38,850 nucleotides of DNA from Planctomycetales bacterium. GTDB lineage: Bacteria > Omnitrophota > Gorgyraeia > Gygaellales > Profunditerraquicolaceae. Below, piece after piece: positions 31,473 to 38,850 of the stretch (the first letter of the stretch is position 1; every line of letters starts with the position of its first letter). The notes beneath the pieces were generated by a model. It was given only the letters and a program-made list of their open reading frames with translations. It was not told where the DNA came from and ran no database searches. Where the stretch lies: positions 1 through 38,850 of the forward strand of contig SBBM01000019.1 in assembly GCA_005239725.1 (NCBI GenBank). The letters run 5' to 3'. Position numbers and translations under genes: made by a program.

Positions 31473-32939
31473 TCATTTTATTCCTCTCGGCGTCAGTTTA
31501 AATGCCCTGGCCTTTTCTTCTTCAGCCAGAGCCGATTGCGCAGCAGTGTCTTTTATTATATGGGCAGTGACAAAAATTAGCAAGTCGGTTTTTTCTGTGG
31601 GATTGGAACTGGAACCTATTTCTTTACGCGTAAATAAAAGCTTCAGTATGGGTATATCTCCTAAAATAGGGATTTTCTTTACGGTGGTAAGGGATTCGTC
31701 TTTTACCATGCCGCCTATTACCACTGTCTGGCCATCCATTATCTGAACCTCGGTTTCCGCAGTGCGTGTTGTGGTAATCGGACCCTCATTAACCCCGTTC
31801 CTGGTGGAGGCGTAACCGACAAGGCTGCTTACCTCAGGTTTAATCTTCATTTTGATATGGCCGTCGGGGCTGATCTGCGGCGTAACCTCAAGGCTGACGC
31901 CCACATTATACTTCTCCCACCCGGTAATCTCCATATTTCCGGTAGTTTCATTCCTTTCATAGGTAGGCACGGACAAAACCTTTCCCACGTTCATAGTCGC
32001 CTTCTGGTTATTTAAAGTAAGGATCCTGGGATTAGCCACGAGCTTGGTATTTTTGCGCTCCTTTAAGAAATCAAAAACAGTTTTTAGCGTAGAAAAATCA
32101 AGGGTGCCGAAAGTAAAATAACTGGACGCCGCCATAGGAAAGGCGCTTAAGGTAGGCCCCAGGTTAGGATTGGTATAAATTTCTCCGAACTTACTTGCAA
32201 AATCCGAAGTTATGGCAGTAAATTGTCCTGAGCTTGTGCTATATGTTATATCCGTAGCCTTTTGTTCAGGGTAATACTCGGTATTCTGGCCCCAGGCCTT
32301 AAAAGGGAAGGTAATAGGTCTTTTTGAAGCCGCAGCGCTTATTGTCGTAGTCCAATCTATGCCTAATTTATCGGTGTTGGTCAAAGAGGTTTCAACTAAT
32401 TTTGCCTCAATTAAAACCTGAGGGGTAATCTCGTCCAATGTAGGAATCATGCCCTCAATTTTATTTATTACGGAAATGGAGTCCGTAACGATAATGGCAT
32501 TTGAGCGGCTGTCCCCTTCTATGGAACCTTCGGAAGTCAGAACCTTAGTCAACGTATCTTTAAGCTTCATAGCGTCAGCGTTATTCAATTTAAATAACCT
32601 GGTCACCTTGCCTTCGCGCTCTGCCTCTTCGGGAGTAGTAACCTTTATGACGCTGCCGCGTTTATTGTAAACAAAACCGTTAACCGTGATAATGGAATCT
32701 ATCGCCTCGTCAAGGCTGACATCGGCAAGCTGCACCGTAATCAGGCCGCTTACCTTTTCCGAAAAAACAATGTTTAACCCATATTGCTTGCTCAACTGCC
32801 GCAATACGTCTTTTATATCCACCTCACGGAATTCCAGGGATTCAATAACCTGTTTTCCCTCTCTTTGAGAATAGACAAGCGCTGGACGAAAACCAACGAA
32901 GAAAATCAAAATACAAAACATAAAATAAAATCTTTTCAT
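31473..32939 (-). CDS. pilQ: Type IV pilus secretin (PilQ/GspD-like)
   Basis: A 488-residue outer-membrane ring protein through which the pilus exits. MKRFYFMFCILIFFVGFRPALVYS is a signal peptide. An STN-type domain follows (VIESLEFREVDIKDVLRQLSKQYGLNIVF), then one N1-type domain (VTRLFKLNNADAMKLKDTLT...) and the secretin core (LKLLFTRK, LIFVTAHII). It is shorter than PilQ of Proteobacteria and has no AMIN domain. The start at 32939 has AAAGGCGG upstream. The hairpin at 32982-33004 lies in its leader. Confidence 0.92.
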   Translation of the reverse strand: MKRFYFMFCILIFFVGFRPALVYSQREGKQVIESLEFREVDIKDVLRQLSKQYGLNIVFSEKVSGLITVQLADVSLDEAIDSIITVNGFVYNKRGSVIKVTTPEEAEREGKVTRLFKLNNADAMKLKDTLTKVLTSEGSIEGDSRSNAIIVTDSISVINKIEGMIPTLDEITPQVLIEAKLVETSLTNTDKLGIDWTTTISAAASKRPITFPFKAWGQNTEYYPEQKATDITYSTSSGQFTAITSDFASKFGEIYTNPNLGPTLSAFPMAASSYFTFGTLDFSTLKTVFDFLKERKNTKLVANPRILTLNNQKATMNVGKVLSVPTYERNETTGNMEITGWEKYNVGVSLEVTPQISPDGHIKMKIKPEVSSLVGYASTRNGVNEGPITTTRTAETEVQIMDGQTVVIGGMVKDESLTTVKKIPILGDIPILKLLFTRKEIGSSSNPTEKTDLLIFVTAHIIKDTAAQSALAEEEKARAFKLTPRGIK

Positions 32940-32981
32940 TTTTTCCGCCTTTGTTGAACACATCAATATTTTATTTAACGA

Positions 32982-33004
32982 AATCCCGCTTTTCTAGCAG
33001 GATT
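32982..33004 (-). other. Hairpin between PilP-like gene and secretin
   Basis: On the minus-strand RNA AAUCCUGCU pairs with AGCGGGAUU (9 bp, one U-G wobble) around AGAAA. It is 6 nt past the pilP-like stop. The downstream UUCGUU is only weakly U-rich, so it may be a processing site or attenuator that adjusts secretin expression. A similar core occurs near 3440-3451. Confidence 0.5.
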
Positions 33005-33009
33005 AAATT

Positions 33010-33468
33010 TTATTCATAAGGAAATGCCAGATAAAAACTCTGGTTTCCTTTTTTAAGCAAAACCTTATCTTTCTGAATTTCGGCGACTTCATAATCCCCT
33101 ACCTTATCGCCCTTCTTTACAATTTCCTCATTTATAAAAGCGAACCCTGTCCTGTCTTTCCCGAAAGATATCCCCTGAAGCTTAAGGTCAGTCCTCTGGT
33201 ATTCCCTATCAAAATAGGCATTAAAAGGATCCCTGCCCCAGGTAAGCCCGGAGCGCTCGCTCTGCTCTTTAATCCTCCTGGCATCCGCAGGCAAAAGAGG
33301 GACTGCTGGGCTTTGTGTTTTAGTTTCAGTAATTTGAGGCAGAGAAATGGAAGGGGTTGCTGATGCCGAAGTTTTAACCGGCTTCTTTTTAAGGTTACCG
33401 GCCATAACAATTATAAACACCACAATACCTACGCCTATAACGATGAATTCAATCTTCTGTTTCTCCAC
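33010..33468 (-). CDS. pilP: PilP/GspC-like periplasmic connector
   Basis: A 152-residue bitopic protein: one N-terminal TM (EFIVIGVGIVVFIIVMAG), a Ser/Thr/Pro-rich linker, then a small beta domain with WGRDPFNAYF, LKLQGISFGKDRTGFAFINEEIVKKGDKV and YEVAEIQKDKVLLKKG, which match PilP/GspC homology-region style. It should link the PilO/PilN platform to the secretin. Unlike most PilPs it has a TM rather than a lipobox. It starts directly after the pilO stop. Confidence 0.82.
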   Translation of the reverse strand: MEKQKIEFIVIGVGIVVFIIVMAGNLKKKPVKTSASATPSISLPQITETKTQSPAVPLLPADARRIKEQSERSGLTWGRDPFNAYFDREYQRTDLKLQGISFGKDRTGFAFINEEIVKKGDKVGDYEVAEIQKDKVLLKKGNQSFYLAFPYE

Positions 33469-34092
33469 TTAAATCTCCCAAATCATATACGTGCTTAAAA
33501 GAAGTGTAATTAAAAGGTCTTCGGATTTCTCTTCCGCCCTTTCCGGCTGCTGGCCTTTCTTTTCCGGGACAGGAGACATTATGCCCTCGTTCTTTCTTTC
33601 TATTGATACGCTTTCGATAACAAAACTGACCGGCAACTCGCCTAAAGACTTGATATATTCGCCCATCACCCGGTAAGGAGAACTCATTACCATCTCAATA
33701 TAGACCTTAGTGACCCCGGCAGGCAAATTCTCAACCTCTGCAATTATATCTTCGCGGGGTTTTATAGAGATAACATTAATGTTATGCTCGCTTGTCGAGC
33801 GGCCCAATAACTGGATAATCTTGGGCATTTGTTTCCTGCTTACGCCCATACCCTTGAACTCTTCGACTTTCTTTTCCATATCCTCAATTGCCTTCTGGGG
33901 GTTAGGCAGGCTCTTGATTAAAGTCTGGGAATCCAGGAGCTTATCCTGCCTTACCTTAAAATCCGCTTTTATTTTCCTTTCATTCCTGATTAGTGGCCCT
34001 CCGATAAAGATATATAACAAAACCAGTATGGTTATAAAAATCCCGCAGTCTATAGCCACATTAACCATTCTATTGGAAGATTTTGCAAGCAT
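33469..34092 (-). CDS. pilO: PilO-like alignment-complex protein
   Basis: A 207-residue bitopic protein: N-terminal TM (VNVAIDCGIFITILVLLYIFIGGP), coiled coil (about 35-80), then a ferredoxin-like domain (NINVISIKPREDI, KVYIEMVMSSPYRVMGEYIKSLGELPVSFVIESVSI). It ends with a charged stretch and a hydrophobic tail (LLITLLLSTYMIWEI) in place of a plain end. Forms heterodimers with the PilN part of the upstream fusion in known systems. Spacing 1-2 nt to both neighbours. Confidence 0.88.
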   Translation of the reverse strand: MLAKSSNRMVNVAIDCGIFITILVLLYIFIGGPLIRNERKIKADFKVRQDKLLDSQTLIKSLPNPQKAIEDMEKKVEEFKGMGVSRKQMPKIIQLLGRSTSEHNINVISIKPREDIIAEVENLPAGVTKVYIEMVMSSPYRVMGEYIKSLGELPVSFVIESVSIERKNEGIMSPVPEKKGQQPERAEEKSEDLLITLLLSTYMIWEI

Positions 34093-34093
34093 A

Positions 34094-35866
34094 TTAATAA
34101 CTCAACGTACAGATTATTTCGAAGTTAGCCGCCGGTATCGCTGAATACATATCGGTCTTTGTGCCGGTCAGCTCCACGCGGCTAAAAAATGGCGAATCAT
34201 CCAGGCTTACGATATACTGCTGAAGGGCCAAATCCACAATGGTATATTTGGCAAAAATCTTTCCCATAAGCTTGATTTTTTTCGGCTCTTTTACTTCCAG
34301 CGTAATTATCCTATCCAAAACAACTTCCTTGGGGGTAATATTACTTAACTCCTTGAATACGCCCCACCACATCGGCTGCCGGCCTTTAGCCTTTTCCAGA
34401 ATATCCTTCCTCTGCTCCAATTTCATCTTTATGCCCATAAATTCCCTTACGCTTGCGGCAGTCGGCTCAAGCCGGCTTATGTCCCTGTCAAGATTACTGA
34501 TGAGGGTTTTATAGCGCATACTATTAAAGTAAGTTGCAGCGTACAGAGAAAGGCTTAAACCCAGGAGAATGGGGAATAAAATCCTCACAAGCGTGGTTAA
34601 GAAAAACGCTTTTTGCTCCAGCTTTTCCTTGACCGGCAAAAGGTTTATCTTGCCGCCTCCTCCCAGGCAAAGCCCGAATGCCGCGGAAAGGTGAGGAGCG
34701 GCCTGCTCCATGACCATTTCCTGTTTTAATACCCCTGTATCCGCCCAGCCCTTGACTGTTTTAAGGACATTTAATTTCTCTACTTTTCTTACCCCCTGCA
34801 GATTCGCTAATAAGAATTTCTCAATATTCTTAAGGCGCGAACTTCCTCCGGTAATATATAATTCTTCTATCGGCCTGGCTTTAAATGTGCTCACATAATA
34901 GCTAAAAGTCCTGGATATTTCCATAATTAAACGTTCAAGGGTAGGCCGCAGCATGGTAGAAATCTGCTCCCCGCGCAGCGCCCCGAAATCGGTAAAATAT
35001 TCGGTCTTCGCCTCTTCTTCCATAGGGATACCGCAGGAACGTTTAATCTTTTCCGCTTCTTCAAAACTTATATTTATTGCGCCTGTGGGGTTAGTAACGG
35101 TTTTTACCATAGAGCGGGTCAGGTGTTCCCCGGCAATGGGTATCTCGCGGGAAAATATAAGCTCCTTGCCCTTATAAAAATTAAGCAGCGAAGTATTTGC
35201 GCCTATGTCCAGGAGGGCGATTGTCTTCTGCTGTATGCCTTCAAGGCAAAAAGGAAGGAGGTTACCCAATACATCAGGTACTACATTTATGCCCACCGGC
35301 CTTATATTCATCTCTTTTAAAAAACGCACCTGCTCATCAACCATAACCCGGTCAGCGGCAATGCATGTAACCTGCAGAGTCGCGGAGCCCTTTTCGTCTT
35401 TAGACTGGCCTATAACAAAAAAATCAAAGCTTACGCTGTTTATATCCGCCTGGAAAGGAAGGCGTTTTTTTAAATCTATACTTACCGCGCCCCTTAAATC
35501 CTTTTTATTTAAATAGGGGACATTCAGGGAAAGGACAAAAACACCCTTGCCACAGATGGCCAGGCGGCCGAGGTTGGTCTTAATCCTGGCATCGGCGATA
35601 AACTGTTTTACAAATTCCAGGATAAGTTTTCTCTTTTCTTCGGGGTTATCCTTTGCCGTCTGGGGGATTGCCCGGGTAATGCAGTTTGTGATAAGGTGGC
35701 CCTTCCTGGCCTTTTGCAGCTGGACTATCTTTATATAGCTTGAGCCGATATCAATGCCGATAATGTTCTGGGTGGAGGTAAAGATGCCTTTTACGAATGA
35801 AAGGATAAAACCTAAGATATTCCCGGGGGTGAGTTTAGATTGTGAGGCTTTCGCTGGGGTATCCAT
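34094..35866 (-). CDS. PilM-PilN fusion protein
   Basis: A 590-residue single chain. Residues about 35-400 are PilM, an actin-like cytoplasmic ATPase: IGIDIGSSYIKIVQL (36-50), ALLDIGANTSLL (217-228), YITGGSSRL (337-345). Residues 403-590 are PilN: GGGGKINLLPVKEK carries the INLLP motif (407-411), then a TM (about 424-446), coiled coil and the ferredoxin-like periplasmic domain. In most species PilM binds the INLLP peptide of a separate PilN; here they are joined by a glycine-rich linker. A hydrophobic stretch (GNILGFILSFVKGIF, 15-29) precedes PilM. A consensus promoter sits just upstream. Confidence 0.93.
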   Translation of the reverse strand: MDTPAKASQSKLTPGNILGFILSFVKGIFTSTQNIIGIDIGSSYIKIVQLQKARKGHLITNCITRAIPQTAKDNPEEKRKLILEFVKQFIADARIKTNLGRLAICGKGVFVLSLNVPYLNKKDLRGAVSIDLKKRLPFQADINSVSFDFFVIGQSKDEKGSATLQVTCIAADRVMVDEQVRFLKEMNIRPVGINVVPDVLGNLLPFCLEGIQQKTIALLDIGANTSLLNFYKGKELIFSREIPIAGEHLTRSMVKTVTNPTGAINISFEEAEKIKRSCGIPMEEEAKTEYFTDFGALRGEQISTMLRPTLERLIMEISRTFSYYVSTFKARPIEELYITGGSSRLKNIEKFLLANLQGVRKVEKLNVLKTVKGWADTGVLKQEMVMEQAAPHLSAAFGLCLGGGGKINLLPVKEKLEQKAFFLTTLVRILFPILLGLSLSLYAATYFNSMRYKTLISNLDRDISRLEPTAASVREFMGIKMKLEQRKDILEKAKGRQPMWWGVFKELSNITPKEVVLDRIITLEVKEPKKIKLMGKIFAKYTIVDLALQQYIVSLDDSPFFSRVELTGTKTDMYSAIPAANFEIICTLSY

Positions 35867-35877
35867 CTTTGTTTTAA

Positions 35878-35906
35878 ATTTTACTACCGTGGGCTTTTGG
35901 TGTCAA
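35878..35906 (-). promoter_or_regulatory. Consensus sigma70-type promoter upstream of pilMN
   Basis: A perfect -35 TTGACA (35906-35901), 17 bp, then TAAAAT (35883-35878). Predicted start is 35871, only 5 nt before the ATG at 35866, and no Shine-Dalgarno is visible, so translation may be near-leaderless. It would let the platform genes be made without the minor-pilin genes. Confidence 0.7.
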
Positions 35907-35907
35907 T

Positions 35908-36171
35908 TTATTTACGGGTAGCCCTTATTTTTACGACATCGAGCTCGGCAAGAATCCTTTCCTGATTGCTTAATACCTGGTCTAATTTCCTTAAGATCTC
36001 CTTATTTTCCTTTGAAGCCATTGATAATTCATCCAGTTTTTTTTCGATATTTATCAGAGTCTTATCGTCATAAAACTCTTCTGTTTCTTTCTGCGCCCGG
36101 ATTGAATTTATCTGTATGCCCGCGACAAACAACAAAACAATAAATAAACCGGCGTATATTCTTTTATTCAT
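35908..36171 (-). CDS. Small secreted coiled-coil protein
   Basis: An 87-residue protein with a signal peptide or anchor (MNKRIYAGLFIVLLFVAGIQI) and a heptad-rich body (LINIEKKLDELSMASKENKEILRKLDQVL). No family recognised. Located between the pilX-like gene and the pilMN promoter, so a pilus-associated role is a guess. The ATG at 36171 lies 15 nt after the upstream stop. Confidence 0.65.
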   Translation of the reverse strand: MNKRIYAGLFIVLLFVAGIQINSIRAQKETEEFYDDKTLINIEKKLDELSMASKENKEILRKLDQVLSNQERILAELDVVKIRATRK

Positions 36172-36186
36172 GCTAAATCCTCCTCG

Positions 36187-37860
36187 TTAATTCTCCTCCC
36201 ATTTTGCATTCGAGAGCCCCCACGTAAATCCTGCTAACCCGCTAAGGTCATTGTAATCCAACCTTACCTGGCCGTCGAGAAAGACATTATAGCCATATAC
36301 TGCCTGGGCCATCAAATAATTGAAATTTACAGTCCCTGTCTGCGTATATATAAGGTCCGCAAAATCACGCCTGCGCCTCCTCGCCCCTTCGCTTGAACCG
36401 CCCGGAGTATCCTTAGAAATAATATTTCCTCCCTGAGTGGCTAAATTTGGGTAAGTAAACGGCCTCTCGTTGAAACCTAATTCATTTATGCCTTTAATGG
36501 CGATATCGCCTTCAGCCACTAAAGCCGTGTTCCGAAAAGCTATATCTCCGTCTATTCCACCGGCCTCCCATTGAGTTTGCCTGTTCCTTAAATCAAAAAG
36601 AGTATCGGCCCTGATATACCAAAGATTATCACTGCTGACGTCTCGGCGGTAACGCTTGGTAACGCAGAGCATATCGCCAACCTGCCACTGGTATGCCGGA
36701 TTAGTTAAATCTACGCTCGTATCTATCCTGACAACTGCCTGGTTGGCAGCCGGCACATCTTCTATCACCCCCCAGTCTTTATACTCCCAGTCCGCCTGAG
36801 TAGAACTTGAAACATTCCTTATACCTTCATTTTCCCATTGGCTTAAGGGGTTAGTAAAGAAATTACAACTCAAAGTTATACTATAATAATTATCCGGCAA
36901 GCCTGTTATATTACGGCTATAAACCTTTGGCACAACACTGACCCGCTGGCCTTCCTGCCAGGTCACTAAACCGTCTAAATCGACCGTATCTGAATCAAGC
37001 ACATTATAAATTTCTATCCAACTCCCTGTCTGCCACGTCCCCAGACTTATATTCCTTAGCGCCTCATCATCCCAGTCATCCAGGACTCCTGTAAAAATAT
37101 TATCTTCCAAATCTAACCGCGTCCTGCCATCCACTACAGATATGCCCCCCGTTTTGATCTTGCTTGTATGGGGGGGTGCCCAAACCTTTGAGCCTGCCCA
37201 ACCCTCATAATCAGACATAGTGATAGTTGGATAAGGCGTAGAAGCTACATCCCTATCATCGCCCGTGCCATCACGAGGAAGGGGAGAACCGCCCTCTGCG
37301 TAATCTATACCTGCTTCATTGTATGTGCCATTTCCGTTCCGCTCGTAATTTCCCGCCTGGATATCGCCATTTAAACGCGAGCCGCCGTGAAGGGAGGTCC
37401 AGTCAAAAAGATTATAAGCCTGTAAAACTTTGCTAAAACTACCCAACGTAACCGACATTTTTAACTGGCGCATTGCCCGGTAATTACTAGATGGGGGGGG
37501 TGCCAGGGGAATATACCCCCTGGACTCTATAATCGCGTTACCTGTCTCGCTTGCCGTAGGGTTACGGCAGCAAACCCTGTATTGCCCGGGACTAAGTGTA
37601 TGCGTAAGCCAATCGCCGTTATCATTGCAATCGCTATCGCCGTTACCCGTCCTCCAGGACGGATTCATAAACAACTGATTTAAAGACCACTGCATGCCCG
37701 TTTCTGCCAGGCCCAACGCCCCTTCTGAATCAAAATTGCGCAGGTTCGCCTCGAAATCGGTTGCCTGCATAACGGCCAGTGTCCACCCCAGGCAGGCGAA
37801 CAGCATCATCGCGAAGATAACAACGATTAAGGCAACCCCTTTTTGTTTATTCTTTTTCAT
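36187..37860 (-). CDS. PilX-like minor pilin with internal repeats
   Basis: A 557-residue protein. N-terminal KQKGVALIVVIFAMMLFACLGWTLAVMQ is the PilX/GspK-type start (no Phe or Glu5), and GLAETGMQWSLNQL is typical. It is far longer than PilX (about 200 residues). Residues 248-312 and 327-402 form two related units with a W-D/E-x-E-x-x-RN pattern, and a shorter third appears at 418-440. GRTRLDLEDN, GDIAIKG and a five-Arg run (494-498) stand out. The extra region could be an adhesin-like tip domain (inference). Confidence 0.8.
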   Translation of the reverse strand: MKKNKQKGVALIVVIFAMMLFACLGWTLAVMQATDFEANLRNFDSEGALGLAETGMQWSLNQLFMNPSWRTGNGDSDCNDNGDWLTHTLSPGQYRVCCRNPTASETGNAIIESRGYIPLAPPPSSNYRAMRQLKMSVTLGSFSKVLQAYNLFDWTSLHGGSRLNGDIQAGNYERNGNGTYNEAGIDYAEGGSPLPRDGTGDDRDVASTPYPTITMSDYEGWAGSKVWAPPHTSKIKTGGISVVDGRTRLDLEDNIFTGVLDDWDDEALRNISLGTWQTGSWIEIYNVLDSDTVDLDGLVTWQEGQRVSVVPKVYSRNITGLPDNYYSITLSCNFFTNPLSQWENEGIRNVSSSTQADWEYKDWGVIEDVPAANQAVVRIDTSVDLTNPAYQWQVGDMLCVTKRYRRDVSSDNLWYIRADTLFDLRNRQTQWEAGGIDGDIAFRNTALVAEGDIAIKGINELGFNERPFTYPNLATQGGNIISKDTPGGSSEGARRRRRDFADLIYTQTGTVNFNYLMAQAVYGYNVFLDGQVRLDYNDLSGLAGFTWGLSNAKWEEN

Positions 37861-37878
37861 CGGCTTACCCTCATTTCA

Positions 37879-38397
37879 TTAATTCGTTATATTGCGCGGG
37901 AAAGACTGCATCTCAAGATGTTTAGACTGTCCGCCTGAAGCAACATCAAATTTTATCTTGATACGGTAAATATCCGAAAGCTCGCCGCTGGAAACATCAC
38001 AGCCGCATTCAGGCGCGCAAACAGGATTATTGTAAATATCATAATAACAGAATATCAAGCCGCTTACGCCTTTGGCTAAAATATTAGAATTACGCATTAA
38101 ATTACCCCCGAACAATCTATAGTCAATAACGTTATCATTAACATCGGTAAACTCAAGACGCGAAGCATCCGCGATAGAAATAGAAGAATTATCTTTTACC
38201 TGCCTCACTTCTCTGCCCATCCTTGTCAAGGCAAGCCTGCCTTGGGCAACAACTTCGTTGCGAAAGGTAAGAAAGCTCCATAAATCTATGACTTGTTTAA
38301 TATACATGGAAGATACGCTGGTCAGGATTCCCACAATAACAATAACCATGACCAATTCAACCAATGTTAAACCTGTTTTATTTCTTAATTGGCTCAT
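37879..38397 (-). CDS. PilW/GspJ-like minor prepilin
   Basis: A 172-residue prepilin. MSQLRNKTG-LTLVELVMVIVIVGILTSVSS has the Gly cleavage site, a Leu at +1 and Glu at +5. FRNEVVAQGRLALTRMGREVRQVK is typical of PilW/GspJ, as is VSGLIFCYYD. Three Cys in CAPECGC (131-137) near a fourth (CYYD) suggest a disulfide. It starts 17 nt after the upstream minor pilin stop. Confidence 0.85.
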   Translation of the reverse strand: MSQLRNKTGLTLVELVMVIVIVGILTSVSSMYIKQVIDLWSFLTFRNEVVAQGRLALTRMGREVRQVKDNSSISIADASRLEFTDVNDNVIDYRLFGGNLMRNSNILAKGVSGLIFCYYDIYNNPVCAPECGCDVSSGELSDIYRIKIKFDVASGGQSKHLEMQSFPRNITN

Positions 38398-38414
38398 ATT
38401 GCCTGTTCTTACTC

Positions 38415-38850
38415 TTAATGACTCGCTGCAACAGATGTTAGCGTAACATCTGCCATCTGTGGCCCGGATACCGTAACCCGGATGCGCTTATAACAGCATT
38501 CATTGCAATTCGCACAATTGCCATATAAGGCAACGCAACTGGCTACGGCGCCGCAAGCCTGCCATGCAGTGCCGACAAGCCTAATGTAATCAACTACTAC
38601 CGAACGGCTATAATTGGTAGCCGGGCTGTCCGAATAACCGTTAAAATCATCGACATCATCGTAGTTAGGATAAGATTCTCCCCCGTTAGGGCCGAGGGAG
38701 GCGCTCCAGGGAGATTCTGTATTTTCGTCGAATGTTTTTGATTTTATCTCTTCCATCAACTGCTGGGCATAAAACATGGCGTCAGCCATTGCTTCTGAAC
38801 GGCTTGAGCGCCAGGCCACATCCGACCACATAGTCAATAAAACAGGGACG
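38415..38850 (-). CDS. PilV/GspI-like minor pilin, N-terminus outside window
   Basis: The frame is open to the window end: the visible part begins VPVLLTMWSDVAWRSSRSEAMADA, which is the end of a pilin N-terminal helix followed by the FYAQQLMEEIKSK signature of PilV/GspI-type minor pilins. The start codon and leader lie beyond 38850. Eight Cys are packed into the last third (CGAVASC, CANCNECC), an unusual content for a pilin and probably disulfide-bonded. Confidence 0.8.
   Translation of the reverse strand, partial: VPVLLTMWSDVAWRSSRSEAMADAMFYAQQLMEEIKSKTFDENTESPWSASLGPNGGESYPNYDDVDDFNGYSDSPATNYSRSVVVDYIRLVGTAWQACGAVASCVALYGNCANCNECCYKRIRVTVSGPQMADVTLTSVAASH

Noticed and set aside
38841-38850. 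Right-edge CAGGGACG as a third copy of the palindromes at 1745-1847
   Set aside because: On the minus strand it is read as the VPV codons of the minor pilin helix, in frame, and the window ends there.

Overview
The window looks like part of the chromosome of an uncultivated, diderm bacterium. The signs are a secretin, a lipoprotein with a lipobox, and a PilM/N/O/P inner-membrane platform. The gene order, the PilM-PilN fusion, the many TPR and coiled-coil proteins and the moderate GC suggest Candidatus Omnitrophota or a neighbouring lineage. That placement is inference, because no rRNA or ribosomal protein gene is present. TGA acts as a normal stop (many ATGA gene overlaps), so this is not a recoded CPR lineage. 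Almost everything is on the minus strand; the one convincing plus-strand gene is the degenerate REC-GGDEF protein at 17051-18010.

Layout, in minus-strand transcription order within each block. (1) 13210-1, chemotaxis: a sigma70-type promoter (13183-13210), then cheY2, a cheC-like gene, cheA, a second cheC-like gene, a long FtsA-like actin-fold gene, comFB and cheR. A hairpin-bearing gap follows, then cheY1, cheD, cheB, a third cheC-like gene, cheW, an orphan periplasmic binding protein, and a chemoreceptor cut by the window edge that carries a long HAMP-like array. (2) 16990-13263, surface glycan: a GT2 glycosyltransferase with membrane helices, two GT4 glycosyltransferases and a methyltransferase, overlapping like an operon. 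(3) 17051-18010 (+), a divergent degenerate REC-GGDEF protein. (4) 20012-18012, a GT-C-like membrane protein with TPRs. (5) 38850-20083, type IV pilus and regulation: PilV/GspI-like, PilW/GspJ-like and PilX-like minor pilins, a small coiled-coil protein, PilM-PilN fusion, PilO, PilP-like, secretin, CsgG-like lipoprotein, long coiled coil, TPR protein, PilB, a frameshifted four-helix-bundle (23S intervening-sequence type) cassette, ExeA-like ATPase, PilC, PAS histidine kinase, small membrane protein, PilZ protein, response regulator, MshEN-PilZ fusion, and a pilin with its own promoter and terminator.

How it may fit together: no flagellar gene is visible, so the chemotaxis pathway most plausibly steers type IV pili (inference). 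Cyclic-dinucleotide signalling recurs through both blocks: ComFB, PilZ, MshEN-PilZ, a PilB with a probable MshEN N-terminus, and a GGDEF domain that has lost its catalytic motif. The most unusual items are the FtsA-like ATPase with a tandem beta-repeat tail inside the chemotaxis operon, three CheC paralogues that have each lost a different phosphatase site, a likely double c-di-GMP receptor, and a small inverted-repeat-flanked cassette inserted exactly at the pilB stop codon.
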